Assembly (NCBI RefSeq): GCF_050433225.1
Contig: NZ_JBNPXQ010000008.1
Coordinates: 281,792-345,791, forward strand
Reading direction: 5' to 3'
From: Sphingomonas_D zeicaulis
GTDB lineage: Bacteria; Pseudomonadota; Alphaproteobacteria; Sphingomonadales; Sphingomonadaceae
DNA length: 64,000 nt
The notes under the pieces were generated by a model. It made no database searches and had not been told where the DNA came from. It saw nothing but the letters and a program-made list of their open reading frames with translations. The translations under genes were made by a program, and so were the position numbers. This document shows, piece after piece, positions 51,560-60,153 of the stretch (positions are counted from its first letter, which is position 1; each line of letters begins with the position of its first letter).

Positions 51560-52219
51560 ATGCGATCGGCGTCTCATATTTCGTTGGTGATACAGAACCA
51601 GATCATGCGCGAAGGGCTGCGCCGGCTGATGTCGGACGATTGCGGCCATGTCGAAACCTGCGCTGGCCCACATGATCTTTCCGGCACCGCGCCGCAGGGT
51701 GAAAATATCATCCTGATCAGTGACCTGTTCGTGCCGCATGGTGAATATCATGCGCTCGATACTTTGCGGGAACGGCGCCCTGACGCCAAGATCGTCGTAA
51801 TGGGCAGCAGCAGCGATCCGCAACACATCTCCAAGATCTTCAAGGCGGGTGCCGCCGGCTATGTCAGCGGTAACAGCGCCTTTCGTGCGCTGCGATCCCA
51901 GCTCGATCTCGTCGCACTAGGCGAAAGGGTCTATCCAGCGGCGCTGATCGAACATGTGTCGCGCGACATCCCGGCCAAGCCTCCACATGATCCGTGGCCA
52001 GGCCTCACCACGCGCGAGCGATCGGTGCTGGACGGTCTCATCCTTGGCTTGCCCAACAAGTCGATCTCACGCCGGCTGGAGGTGAGCGAGGCAACGGTGA
52101 AGCTGGCGCTTAAGACCTTGTTCCGAAAAATGCAGGCGCGCAACCGCACCCACGCTGCGGTGCTCGCGCGCGAGCATGGTTGGAACGCGCGCGACCGGGA
52201 TCGCGACCAGCTGCACTGA
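51560..52219 (+). CDS. LuxR/NarL-family response regulator with degenerate receiver
   Basis: A 219-residue protein: a receiver-like domain (residues 1-120) and a C-terminal LuxR helix-turn-helix (LTTRERSVLDGLILGLPNKSISRRLEVSEATVKLALKTLF, cited in part). The acidic pair that binds magnesium is replaced by QN (LVIQNQIMREGL), while an Asp remains at the phosphate site (LISDLF). It is therefore likely phosphorylation-independent. The ATG follows a run of nine G directly upstream. No histidine kinase is adjacent. Confidence 0.85.
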   Translation: MRSASHISLVIQNQIMREGLRRLMSDDCGHVETCAGPHDLSGTAPQGENIILISDLFVPHGEYHALDTLRERRPDAKIVVMGSSSDPQHISKIFKAGAAGYVSGNSAFRALRSQLDLVALGERVYPAALIEHVSRDIPAKPPHDPWPGLTTRERSVLDGLILGLPNKSISRRLEVSEATVKLALKTLFRKMQARNRTHAAVLAREHGWNARDRDRDQLH

Positions 52220-52296
52220 GCTGCGCACCCCATTTGCGCCGCGCCTTGCAGTCGCGCATGGCTTAAGCCAGATGGTGGCCGGCAAGCGGGTGCTCG

Positions 52297-52680
52297 ATGT
52301 GGGACAGTCTCTGGTATCTTCGCGGCGCGACACCTGTGCCGACCGCGATGTCGGATGCGGAACTGCTCGACCGCGTTGTGCGCTTGCTCGACCGACAGGG
52401 AAAGCTGGTCACATCGCGACGTGCCCGTGCGCTCGCCTTCGAGGCGCCGTTCTGGTGGGCAAGGCTGAACGCAAACGGGCTCGCGCTGGCCATCTACGAT
52501 CGAGGACGGTTCCGGATCGAAAATGGCGCTGATGGACGGGTGCTCCGCTACGCCTTGCGGAGCTTGTACGGCTTCCTCCTTGTCCTTTGCTTTGCTCTGG
52601 TCTTCTTCCTGCTTACTGTGCGATCGGAGGGTTTCGGCAGCGGAATCATAACCATGACATTCGTTGTCGCCTGGCTTTAG
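52297..52680 (+). CDS. Hypothetical membrane protein
   Basis: A 127-residue protein: an N-terminal soluble part (MWDSLWYLRGATPVPTAMSD, then ELLDRVVRLLDRQGKLV) and two hydrophobic segments at the C-terminus (GFLLVLCFALVFFLLTV and IITMTFVVAWL). No family is recognised and no strong ribosome site is seen. It is supported by length, codon pattern and the membrane segments. Confidence 0.5.
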   Translation: MWDSLWYLRGATPVPTAMSDAELLDRVVRLLDRQGKLVTSRRARALAFEAPFWWARLNANGLALAIYDRGRFRIENGADGRVLRYALRSLYGFLLVLCFALVFFLLTVRSEGFGSGIITMTFVVAWL

Positions 52681-52744
52681 GGCGGCAATGTGGGGCTCGC
52701 CTGGGCGCGTATTCCGACGCTCATCCGCACGGCGCTGGAATAGC

Positions 52745-53068
52745 CTATCCGCCCGTGCGTCGCTGCCAGCGCGCGATTCGCACCTCCACGCAGACGCGCA
52801 ATGCCACGGGCGCGCGCTGGCCGTCGAACGCGCAGTCGCGCACGAAGCCGCAGATCCTGTCGATCGCTGCCGGATCCTGCTCCCGGTCACGTCCGCCGCA
52901 ATAGGAGATTGCCTTGTCTTTCAGCCGATAGTCGATCCGCGTCGTGCCCAGCCTTTTGCCGGTGACGGTGATGCTGTCATGCTCGATCGCCGCCACGGTC
53001 TCGCCAGACAGTGCCGCGGCAGGCGCGGGCAGGGGGAGCGCCAGCGCGGCCCCCGAGACGATCGCCAT
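52745..53068 (-). CDS. Hypothetical secreted protein
   Basis: A 107-residue protein with a signal peptide (MAIVSGAALALPLPAPAAA) and a small mature part containing ITVTGKRLGTTRIDYRLKDKA and cysteines in SYCGG, RICGF, RDCAF and RVCVE. The four cysteines suggest disulfides. It lies 25 bp after the S10 peptidase stop on the same strand and may be co-transcribed. No family assigned. Confidence 0.5.
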   Translation of the reverse strand: MAIVSGAALALPLPAPAAALSGETVAAIEHDSITVTGKRLGTTRIDYRLKDKAISYCGGRDREQDPAAIDRICGFVRDCAFDGQRAPVALRVCVEVRIARWQRRTGG

Positions 53069-53093
53069 CGCCGGGGCCGTGCCGCGCGTCCGT

Positions 53094-54602
53094 TCAGCGC
53101 GTGTGGTAAAGCGCCTGAGCATCGGCCTTGAATTGCGCGCCGCTGTCGTTGCGGCTGTAGAACATGTGACCGCCGGGATAGACGCTCAGCTTGATCCGCT
53201 CGGCGGTGCCGAAGGCTGGCATCTGGTCGACAATCAGGCGCGAGGCGAAATAGGGGCAGGAGAGATCGTCCCAGCCGTGGACGATCATCACTGCCATGCG
53301 CGGATCCACCGAGATCGCCTTGCGCAGATCCTGCACTGGCGTGTCTTCCGGTTTGCCGCGATCCCAAGCGGCGTTCACCGCATAGGAGAGGGCGTTGAAG
53401 CGCGCATCCGTCTTCCAGCCGACCTCACGCGTCACGAAATCGACCATCGCGCTGGTGGTGGGCGCGATCAGTGCGTCCAGGATCGGATCGTTGGACTTGC
53501 GCTCGGCGGCCCAGGGGAAGGGATCGAAGCCCGTGACGTTGGAATCATAGACGCTGCCGATCGTGCCCGCGCTGCGGCGCACCTCGCGCAGATAGGTGCC
53601 GGTGTCGACGCGCCCGCCCAGCTTCTGCACGAGTGCGGGATCGAGCCCGGTGAGCTGGCTGACGCGCGCAACAATGCGTGTGACCGCTGCCTGGTCCGCG
53701 CGGCCGCGTAGCAGGTCGGTGGCAAACTCGCCGCGGGTATAGGCCTCGATCTCCGCCATTGCCTGCGGAGTCAGCCGGCCTTGCCGTTCGAGCTCCGCCG
53801 CGGCCATCGAAGGCAGGTTGACCATCCAGGGCAACGGCGAGAGGGCAGTCGCCTCGTCGCCCGAGGCGGGATCGAGGTAGGGCGAGACCATGATCAGGCC
53901 GTTGACGCCCACGCCGATCTGCGACTGCAGTTCATAGGCAATGCGCGGCGCGCGATAGCCACCATAGCTTTCGCCCATGACATATTTGGGCGAGCGCAGC
54001 CGGCCAGCCTTCACCAGCCAGTCATAGACGACCTTGGAGAGATATTTGATGTCGGGATCATTGGCGTAGAACGCCTTCTTGGTCTGCGCCTCGTCCACCA
54101 GGCTGCGACTGAAGCCGGTGCCGATCGGATCGATGAAGACCAGATCGGTGAAATCCAACCAGCTGTTGGGATTGTCGACCGCGATCGGCAGGTCCGACGG
54201 CGCATCGCCCTGCGCGCCGAACTGCACGCGCTTGGGGCCGATCGCACCGAGGTTGAGATAGACCGAGGCCGCACCCGGCCCGCCGTTGAATGCGAACGTC
54301 ACCGGCCGGCGATAATCGGCGCCCGGCACGGTATAGGCGGTGTAGACGACCTGCCCGATTTCCTTACCCTTCTCGTCGCGCACCGCGATCGTGCCGACCG
54401 TCGCCTCGTAGGACAGCAGCCTCCCCCCGATCCGTGCGGACTGCCGGATGGTCTTGTCGGCGGGCAGCGGCGGGAGCTGACCGGCATCATCGGCCTTCTT
54501 CTCGTCCGCCTTCTCGGCGGCGGGCTTGTCGACAGCAATGGCGGGGGCGGCGGAGAGACTGGCGAGCAGCGAAACGGCGGCAAGCAGCGGGGTGATACGC
54601 AA
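53094..54602 (-). CDS. Serine carboxypeptidase, peptidase family S10
   Basis: A 502-residue exported peptidase. Signal peptide ends at APAIAV; a Lys/Glu/Asp-rich linker follows. The nucleophile is in YVMGESYGGYRAPRIAYEL, the acid in MIVHGWDDLSCPYFAS, and the base in YPGGHMFYSRNDSG; FNGGPGAASVYLNLG is the oxyanion region. The start is TTG 54602 with GAGGA 9 bp upstream. It diverges from the second GH28 gene. Confidence 0.9.
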   Translation of the reverse strand: MRITPLLAAVSLLASLSAAPAIAVDKPAAEKADEKKADDAGQLPPLPADKTIRQSARIGGRLLSYEATVGTIAVRDEKGKEIGQVVYTAYTVPGADYRRPVTFAFNGGPGAASVYLNLGAIGPKRVQFGAQGDAPSDLPIAVDNPNSWLDFTDLVFIDPIGTGFSRSLVDEAQTKKAFYANDPDIKYLSKVVYDWLVKAGRLRSPKYVMGESYGGYRAPRIAYELQSQIGVGVNGLIMVSPYLDPASGDEATALSPLPWMVNLPSMAAAELERQGRLTPQAMAEIEAYTRGEFATDLLRGRADQAAVTRIVARVSQLTGLDPALVQKLGGRVDTGTYLREVRRSAGTIGSVYDSNVTGFDPFPWAAERKSNDPILDALIAPTTSAMVDFVTREVGWKTDARFNALSYAVNAAWDRGKPEDTPVQDLRKAISVDPRMAVMIVHGWDDLSCPYFASRLIVDQMPAFGTAERIKLSVYPGGHMFYSRNDSGAQFKADAQALYHTR

Positions 54603-54625
54603 GGCGGAACATCCTCGAACGACGG

Positions 54626-54639
54626 GAACCGGCCGGTTC
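54626..54639. promoter_or_regulatory. Perfect palindrome GAACCGGCCGGTTC
   Basis: A 14-bp fully symmetrical sequence in the 151-bp divergent gap between the S10 peptidase and GH28 genes, 24 bp before the peptidase start. Possible operator; no regulator is adjacent, and GC-rich palindromes arise by chance at this base composition. Confidence 0.3.
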
Positions 54640-54753
54640 TAGGCGCGCGGGCAGAGGGCGACAAGCGCGCCGCCGCCGTTTGCCGCCCCGGATCCATCTG
54701 ATACATGCGCTCCGGATCCGGCGGCCCCAACCGTCCAACGAGGAGGATGATCG

Positions 54754-56034
54754 ATGGCCATTCGCCGTTTCACCCGTCGGCGTTTTGCCGCGTCGCTCCT
54801 TGGTTTGCCGCTGGTCGCCGCGACGGCCAGGCCGGCCAGGGTGCGGATCAGCGATGCCGGCGCGCGCGGCGATGGTGTTACGGTCAATACCGCCCCCATC
54901 CAGGCGGCGATCGATCGTCTTGCCGCGGGAGGAGGTGGTACGTTGGTTGTGCCGCGGGGCGTGTTCGTCAGCGGCGCGCTGTTCCTGAAGCCCGGCGTGC
55001 ATCTTCAGCTCGATGCCGGCGCGGTGCTGCGCTGTTCGACCGACATGATGCATTTCCCGCCGCGGCGCACGCGGATCGAAGGGCATTTCGAGGAGCGCTT
55101 CACCCCGGCGCTGATCAATGCCAGCGGCTGCGACGGTCTCAGGATCACCGGCGCGGGCACGCTCGACGGTGCTGGCCGGCCGATCTGGGACCGCTTCTGG
55201 CAATTGCGCAATGCCGCCCCCGATCCGCATAACTTCCCCAACCTGGGCGTACCGCGTGCACGGTTGGCGCTGATCGAGGAATCGCGCGACGTTCTTGTAG
55301 AAGGCGTTACCTTCAAGGATTCGCAGTTCTGGAACCTCCACCTCTATCGCTGCGACGGCGTGGTGGTGCGGGGCGCGCGTTTCGAAGTGCCCGATGATTA
55401 CAAGCAGGCCCCCAGCAGCGACGGCATCGACCTGGACAGTTGCCGGGACGTGCTGATCGACGGCTGCCACTTCTCCGTCACCGACGATTGCATCGCCGCC
55501 AAGGGATCGAAGGGGCCGCGCGCGTTGGAGGACCGCAGCAGTCCCCCGGTTGAGCGCATCCGGGTGCGCAACTGCATGTTCCGGCGCGGCCACCAGGCTT
55601 TCTCGTGCGGCAGCGAGGCGACAGTCGTCCGCGATGTACGCATCGAGGACTGTCGCGTCACGGGCGCGATGAACCTGCTGATGCTCAAACTGCGCCCTGA
55701 CACGCCGCAACTTTACGAAGACATCCATGTTCGCAACATCACGCTCAATAATGAGGGCGGACGCGTCTTGCTGATCAAGCCCTGGAGCCAGTACGCCAAC
55801 CTTCAGGGCGCCGCGCCGCCGAAATCTACCGTCCGCGCGGTGACCCTCGGCGGCCTCTGCGGCCGCTTCGGCGCGTTCGGAGAGATCAGCCCCAATCCGG
55901 GCCAAACCGATATCGCCGATATCCGCTTCGAGGCGATCGACCTGACGCTGGCCGATCCCGATCTGAGCGTATCGGGCACCCAGGATGTGCGGTTCATCGA
56001 TGTGACGATCAACGGCCGGAAGCGATCGGCGTAA
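54754..56034 (+). CDS. Glycoside hydrolase family 28 (second polygalacturonase-type enzyme)
   Basis: A 426-residue beta-helix enzyme with a twin-arginine-like signal (FTRRRFAASLLGLPLVAAT). GH28 motifs: SSDGIDLDSCRDVLID, VTDDCIAAKG, RRGHQAFSCGSEATVVRDV (GHQ in place of GHG) and MLKLRPDTPQ. AGGAGG lies upstream of the ATG. It is distant in sequence from the GH28 at 12081, so it may cut a different uronic-acid linkage, for example in rhamnogalacturonan. Its 3' end overlaps the convergent MBL gene by 26 bp. Confidence 0.9.
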   Translation: MAIRRFTRRRFAASLLGLPLVAATARPARVRISDAGARGDGVTVNTAPIQAAIDRLAAGGGGTLVVPRGVFVSGALFLKPGVHLQLDAGAVLRCSTDMMHFPPRRTRIEGHFEERFTPALINASGCDGLRITGAGTLDGAGRPIWDRFWQLRNAAPDPHNFPNLGVPRARLALIEESRDVLVEGVTFKDSQFWNLHLYRCDGVVVRGARFEVPDDYKQAPSSDGIDLDSCRDVLIDGCHFSVTDDCIAAKGSKGPRALEDRSSPPVERIRVRNCMFRRGHQAFSCGSEATVVRDVRIEDCRVTGAMNLLMLKLRPDTPQLYEDIHVRNITLNNEGGRVLLIKPWSQYANLQGAAPPKSTVRAVTLGGLCGRFGAFGEISPNPGQTDIADIRFEAIDLTLADPDLSVSGTQDVRFIDVTINGRKRSA

Positions 56035-57046
56035 GCGTGGCTCGGCCGTCGGCACCGGCTTGGTTGAACGCCACCTGATCTGCCGGGCGCAGAGCGACGA
56101 AGCGTTCCTCGGCAATGCCGCGTGCCGCAAGGCCGGCGGTCAATCGCAATGCGGGTTCGTCGCGCGGCTCATCGGTCAGCTTGAACGTGCCCCAATGCAT
56201 GCCCACCGCGGCGCGCGCCTCCAGGTCGAGCATGATCTGGATGGCCTCTTCCGGATCGGTGTGCTGCGCGGACATGAACCAGCGCGGATCATAGGCGCCG
56301 ATCGGCAGCAATGCGAGATCGGTAGGGCCGAATCGTTCGCGCAGCTCTCGGAAGATCGCGCCGGTGCCGTAACCGGTATCGCCGGCGAAATAGACCAGGC
56401 GGCCTTGCGCGCGCAGCATGAACCCGCCCCACAGCGCCATGCGCCGGTCCCCCGGGCCGCGGGACGACCAGTGAAGCGCCGGCACGATATGCGCCTCCAC
56501 ATCGGGCGCGATCTCGAATCGGTCGAACCAGTCCCCCGCTACCACGCGCGCCTTGGGGATGTGGCGACGGATGATACTGTCATTGCCCAGCGGCGTGACG
56601 ATCAGCGGGTCGTGCCCCGGGATCAGTCGCTTCAATGTGGCGACGTCGAGATGGTCGTAATGATTGTGGGAGAGCAGGATCGCGTGGATCGGCGGCAGAT
56701 CGGCGATGGTGACGCCGGGTGCCGTTACCCGGCGCGGCCCGGCGAAGCGCACCGGGCTGGCCCGCTCCGACCACACCGGATCGGTCAGGATGTTGAGGCC
56801 GGCGATCTGGATGAGCAGCGTGGCATGGCCGATCATGGTGACGCGCAATCCCGCTGCCCGCGCGTCCGGAACGATGGGGGAGACCGGCACCGATGCCGGC
56901 CACTGCGTTCTGGGCGCGGTCCGGCGCCAGCGCAGCAGATCGCGCAGGCCACGGTCCGTTTCCGGTTCGCCGGCCGGGTTCAGGAAGCGCAGCCCGTCGA
57001 AATGGGCCGAGGGCGGACCGGCATAATAGCGATTACGGGTGGGCAT
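56009..57046 (-). CDS. MBL-fold metallo-hydrolase, NAPE-PLD-like
   Basis: A 345-residue protein of the metallo-beta-lactamase superfamily. The metal motif is LLSHNHYDHLDVATLKRL; other ligands lie in VPALHWSSRG, YFAGDTGYG and VGMHWGTFKL. The segment LTDPVWSERASPVRFAGPRRV is typical of the N-acyl-phosphatidylethanolamine phospholipase D-like subgroup, so a phospholipid substrate is plausible. The start at 57046 lacks a strong ribosome site. Confidence 0.87.
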   Translation of the reverse strand: MPTRNRYYAGPPSAHFDGLRFLNPAGEPETDRGLRDLLRWRRTAPRTQWPASVPVSPIVPDARAAGLRVTMIGHATLLIQIAGLNILTDPVWSERASPVRFAGPRRVTAPGVTIADLPPIHAILLSHNHYDHLDVATLKRLIPGHDPLIVTPLGNDSIIRRHIPKARVVAGDWFDRFEIAPDVEAHIVPALHWSSRGPGDRRMALWGGFMLRAQGRLVYFAGDTGYGTGAIFRELRERFGPTDLALLPIGAYDPRWFMSAQHTDPEEAIQIMLDLEARAAVGMHWGTFKLTDEPRDEPALRLTAGLAARGIAEERFVALRPADQVAFNQAGADGRATLTPIASGR

Positions 57047-57091
57047 GCGGGATCATCTCGATCTGTTTCGCGGGAATAGGCGTTGTAACTA

Positions 57092-57850
57092 TCAGGCGGC
57101 GGTGTTGGACCAGGCGATCGCATCGGCGCCGGCGGGAAGCACCATCGGGCAGTCGGGATCGGTCGCCGCGCGGAAGACCGCCTCGGCGACATCCTGCGCG
57201 GTGGTGATATCGCCGGACATGGCAGTCTCCATCATCTCCATGGTCCGGGCAGCGAAGCCTTCATAGGGGGCGGGGAAGAAGCCGCCTTCGGCGATGCGCT
57301 TGCGCGCCGTGGTTGCGAAATCGGTCGTCGGCGCCATCCCTGGCAGAACGACTCTTGCGCGGATGCCGAATTCGGCGAGTTCCAGCGCTGCGGACTCTGT
57401 CAGAGCCGTCATCGCCGCCTTGCTGGCGCGGTAGACCGAAAGCAGCGGCAGCGGCTTCAGCGTCGAACTCGAGCCGACGTTCACGATCACGCCAGACCGC
57501 CGTTCGCGCATCCCCGGAAGCACCGCCTGCATCATCGCAACGGCGCCGAACAGGTTGGTCTCGAAGACATCGCGCAACGTCTCCATCGACGTGCCCTCGA
57601 TGGCGTTGAGCCAGCCGATGCCGGCATTGTTGACCAGCACGTCGATCGCCCCGGTTTCGCTAAGGGCGGCCGCCACGCTCGCCGCGTCGGTCACGTCGAG
57701 CGGCAGGACGCGCAGCCTGTCCACGGCCGGCAAGGTGCTGGCGGCGGGATCGCGCATCGTGGCGATGACCGACCAGCCCCGGTCGAGGAAATGAAGCGCG
57801 GTCTCGCGGCCGAAACCCGTCGAGCAGCCGGTGATGAGAATAGTGTTCAT
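57092..57850 (-). CDS. Short-chain dehydrogenase/reductase
   Basis: A 252-residue SDR oxidoreductase: cofactor motif LITGCSTGFGRETAL, NNAGIGWLNAIE, and catalytic SVYRASKAAMTAL (Tyr-x3-Lys) after a serine in VGSSSTLK. AAGGA lies 8 bp before ATG 57850, which is chosen over an ATG at 57859. It diverges from a TetR gene and is its likely target. Confidence 0.9.
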   Translation of the reverse strand: MNTILITGCSTGFGRETALHFLDRGWSVIATMRDPAASTLPAVDRLRVLPLDVTDAASVAAALSETGAIDVLVNNAGIGWLNAIEGTSMETLRDVFETNLFGAVAMMQAVLPGMRERRSGVIVNVGSSSTLKPLPLLSVYRASKAAMTALTESAALELAEFGIRARVVLPGMAPTTDFATTARKRIAEGGFFPAPYEGFAARTMEMMETAMSGDITTAQDVAEAVFRAATDPDCPMVLPAGADAIAWSNTAA

Positions 57851-57891
57851 GACATGCATCCTTGCGCTGCGGTGATTATGCAGCAAATATA

Positions 57892-57905
57892 TGAAGGATC
57901 ATTCA
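57892..57905. promoter_or_regulatory. Imperfect palindrome, probable TetR operator
   Basis: TGAA-G-GATC-A-TTCA is symmetrical except at two positions, in the 71-bp gap between the SDR and TetR starts. Its place near the middle suits repression of both genes. Assignment is inference. Confidence 0.4.
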
Positions 57906-57921
57906 GGTCTGGAATTCGCAT

Positions 57922-58548
57922 ATGAACCGTCCCGCGCCATCGCTGCTCCAGCCCCGGAAAACGCCGCGGCAGGCGCGGTCGGCGGCGACGATCGAAGCGA
58001 TCTACACCGCAACCATTCAGGTTTTGCTTTCCGATGGCGTTGCGCGCCTCACGACCACGCGGGTGGCGGCGCGGGCGGGGGTGTCGGTCGGCACGATGTA
58101 TCAATATTATCCGCACAAGCAGGCTTTGCTCTTCGCGATTGTCGAGCGGCAGCTCGAGTCGATCAAGAGCGCCATGGTCGCGGCGGCATCGCGCCTTGAG
58201 GGTCGCCATCTGGCCGCGATCGCGGAAGGGCTGGCGACGGCGTGGCTGGACGCGAAAATGGCTGACGCGGTTGCATCGCGCGCGATCTACGGCATCGCCG
58301 CCGAGTTCGATCTGGGTGAGGTGATGAGCCGGACGATGGAGCAGATGGTGGCGATGATCGCCCGATTGCTCAACTCCGCGCCCGACGCGCGCTTTGTCGA
58401 CCTCAACGCCGTGGCCTTCATGGTCGCGACCCTGCTCGGTGGTTCGGTACGGGTTGCGATGGAGGCCGAGGCGTCGGAGGCGCATATGGCCTGCCTGCGC
58501 CGCGAACTGCCCCGCGCCTGCCAGGCCTATCTCGCCGCGTCGAACTGA
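57922..58548 (+). CDS. TetR/AcrR family transcriptional regulator
   Basis: A 208-residue regulator. The HTH spans ARSAATIEAIYTATIQVLLSDGVARLTTTRVAARAGVSVGTMYQYYPHKQALL (cited in part). The rest is a helical ligand domain (MSRTMEQMVAMIARLLN). It diverges from the SDR gene and probably controls it in response to an aldehyde or similar ligand; this is inference. Confidence 0.87.
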   Translation: MNRPAPSLLQPRKTPRQARSAATIEAIYTATIQVLLSDGVARLTTTRVAARAGVSVGTMYQYYPHKQALLFAIVERQLESIKSAMVAAASRLEGRHLAAIAEGLATAWLDAKMADAVASRAIYGIAAEFDLGEVMSRTMEQMVAMIARLLNSAPDARFVDLNAVAFMVATLLGGSVRVAMEAEASEAHMACLRRELPRACQAYLAASN

Positions 58549-58691
58549 ACGGAGCCGCCGGCACGCGCATCCCGACGCAAGCCATGCATCGGCTACGAAT
58601 GCAATCCGATAAACTTGGACGAAATGGCAAGGTAGTTCGCGCGCCCGATCAGGGTCTGTCCGCCTGACAGATCTGCAAGGGATCGTGATCC

Positions 58692-60017
58692 GTGAAAATC
58701 ATCGTTACCGCCGCGCCGCTGATCGGCCATCTCAACCCCGTTCTGGGCATTGCGCGCCTGCTGCACGCGGCCGGCCATGAGGTCGTGGGATATGCGCCGA
58801 GCGTGTTTCGCCGGCAGATCGAGATGAGCGGGCTGGGTTTCCATCCCTTTCCGCCGGATGCCGATGTCGACCTCGCTGATATGGACCGATTGTTCCCGGA
58901 GCGTCGGACGCTGACACCCGGCTTCGCTGCACGCAAAGTGGCGTGGGAGCGGCTGTTCGTGGGGCGCATGGAGGCCGAGTATGCCGGGCTTGCCGAACTG
59001 CTGAAGGTCTTTCCTGCGGATCTGATCATCGCCGAGAGCATGACCTTTGCAACGCTGCCGCTGCTGGCGCGGCAGCGTCCGCACCGGCCGGCGATCGTGC
59101 ATCTCGGCGCGACCTTCCTGCAGCTCGGGCGCCCGGATCATGCGCCGATTTTCTCGGGCCTGCGCCCCGCCACCAGTGACGAGGAGCGCGCCGATTACGC
59201 GCGATCCTTTGCCGAGGCGAAAGCGGCATGGTTCGATCCGATCGATGCGATGATCAACGATGTCCTGCTGCGGCACGGCTGCCCGCGGCTGCCGCTGCCT
59301 TTCTATGACGCGATGATCCTGCTGCCTGACGCCTTTCTGCAGGCGGGCGTGCCGGAACTCGAATTTGGCCGTGGTCCGCTGCCGCCGTCGATCCGTTTCA
59401 TCGGCGCCAATCCGCCAGCACCCGGTACGCTTCCGCTTCCGACATGGGCGAAGGATCTGGACGATGGCCGCAGGATCGTGCTGGTGACACAGGGCACCGT
59501 CGCCAACGCCGATCTCGGCCAGTTGATCGCGCCGACGCTGGCGGCATTGGCGGACGAGCCGGATGTGATCGTCGTCGCCACCACCGGCGGGCGGCCGGTC
59601 GAGGCGTTGGGCACGCTTCCCCGCAACGCCCGGGTGGCGCCCTATCTTCCCTATGACTGGCTGATGCCGAAGTTGAGCCTGCTCGTCACCAATGGTGGCT
59701 ATGGCACGGTCACGCACGCGCTGAGCATGGGCGTGCCGATCGTCCAGGCCGGCATGACCGAAGACAAGCGCGAGGTGGCCGCGCGGATCGACTGGACGGG
59801 CGCGGGCGTTGCCATCGGTAGCAATGCGCCGACGGCTGAGATGGTGCGGGAGGCGGCGCGGCGCGTGCTTTCGACCCCCGCCTATGCCTCGAACGCAGCG
59901 CAATTGGCCGATGCGTTCGGCCTGCACGATCCGCAATATGTCGTCCCGGCCGTCATCGATGCGCTGGTGCCGGGCGGCGGTACGATCGCGAACGCCCGGT
60001 TCGCAATGGCGCGGTAA
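58692..60017 (+). CDS. GT1-family (UGT/MGT-type) glycosyltransferase
   Basis: A 441-residue GT-B enzyme. N-terminal acceptor domain: MKIIVTAAPLIGHLNPVLGIARLL with the catalytic His; C-terminal donor domain: VTQGTVANADLGQL, APYLPYDWLMPKLSLLVTNGGYGTVTHALSMGVPIV (cited in part). Such enzymes glycosylate small hydrophobic acceptors; carotenoid glucosyltransferase CrtX belongs to the same group, but this gene is about 20 kb from the crt cluster. The start is GTG 58692 with AAGGGATC upstream. Confidence 0.87.
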   Translation: MKIIVTAAPLIGHLNPVLGIARLLHAAGHEVVGYAPSVFRRQIEMSGLGFHPFPPDADVDLADMDRLFPERRTLTPGFAARKVAWERLFVGRMEAEYAGLAELLKVFPADLIIAESMTFATLPLLARQRPHRPAIVHLGATFLQLGRPDHAPIFSGLRPATSDEERADYARSFAEAKAAWFDPIDAMINDVLLRHGCPRLPLPFYDAMILLPDAFLQAGVPELEFGRGPLPPSIRFIGANPPAPGTLPLPTWAKDLDDGRRIVLVTQGTVANADLGQLIAPTLAALADEPDVIVVATTGGRPVEALGTLPRNARVAPYLPYDWLMPKLSLLVTNGGYGTVTHALSMGVPIVQAGMTEDKREVAARIDWTGAGVAIGSNAPTAEMVREAARRVLSTPAYASNAAQLADAFGLHDPQYVVPAVIDALVPGGGTIANARFAMAR

Positions 60018-60153
60018 AAAAGGCTGTAGGTCGAACGGTATATTCGCGATCATACCGTCTTTGCGCGATGACTGGAAGCAGGAGAAAGGCTAGTCGATAG
60101 GCGCCCTCGGATGGGGGCGCGATGAACATGATCCCAAGAGGCGCCGGCACGGC

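Noticed and set aside
58593..60053. 486-residue minus-strand open frame over the GT1 gene
   Set aside because: High G+C leaves antisense frames open; the glycosyltransferase on the plus strand has clear motifs.
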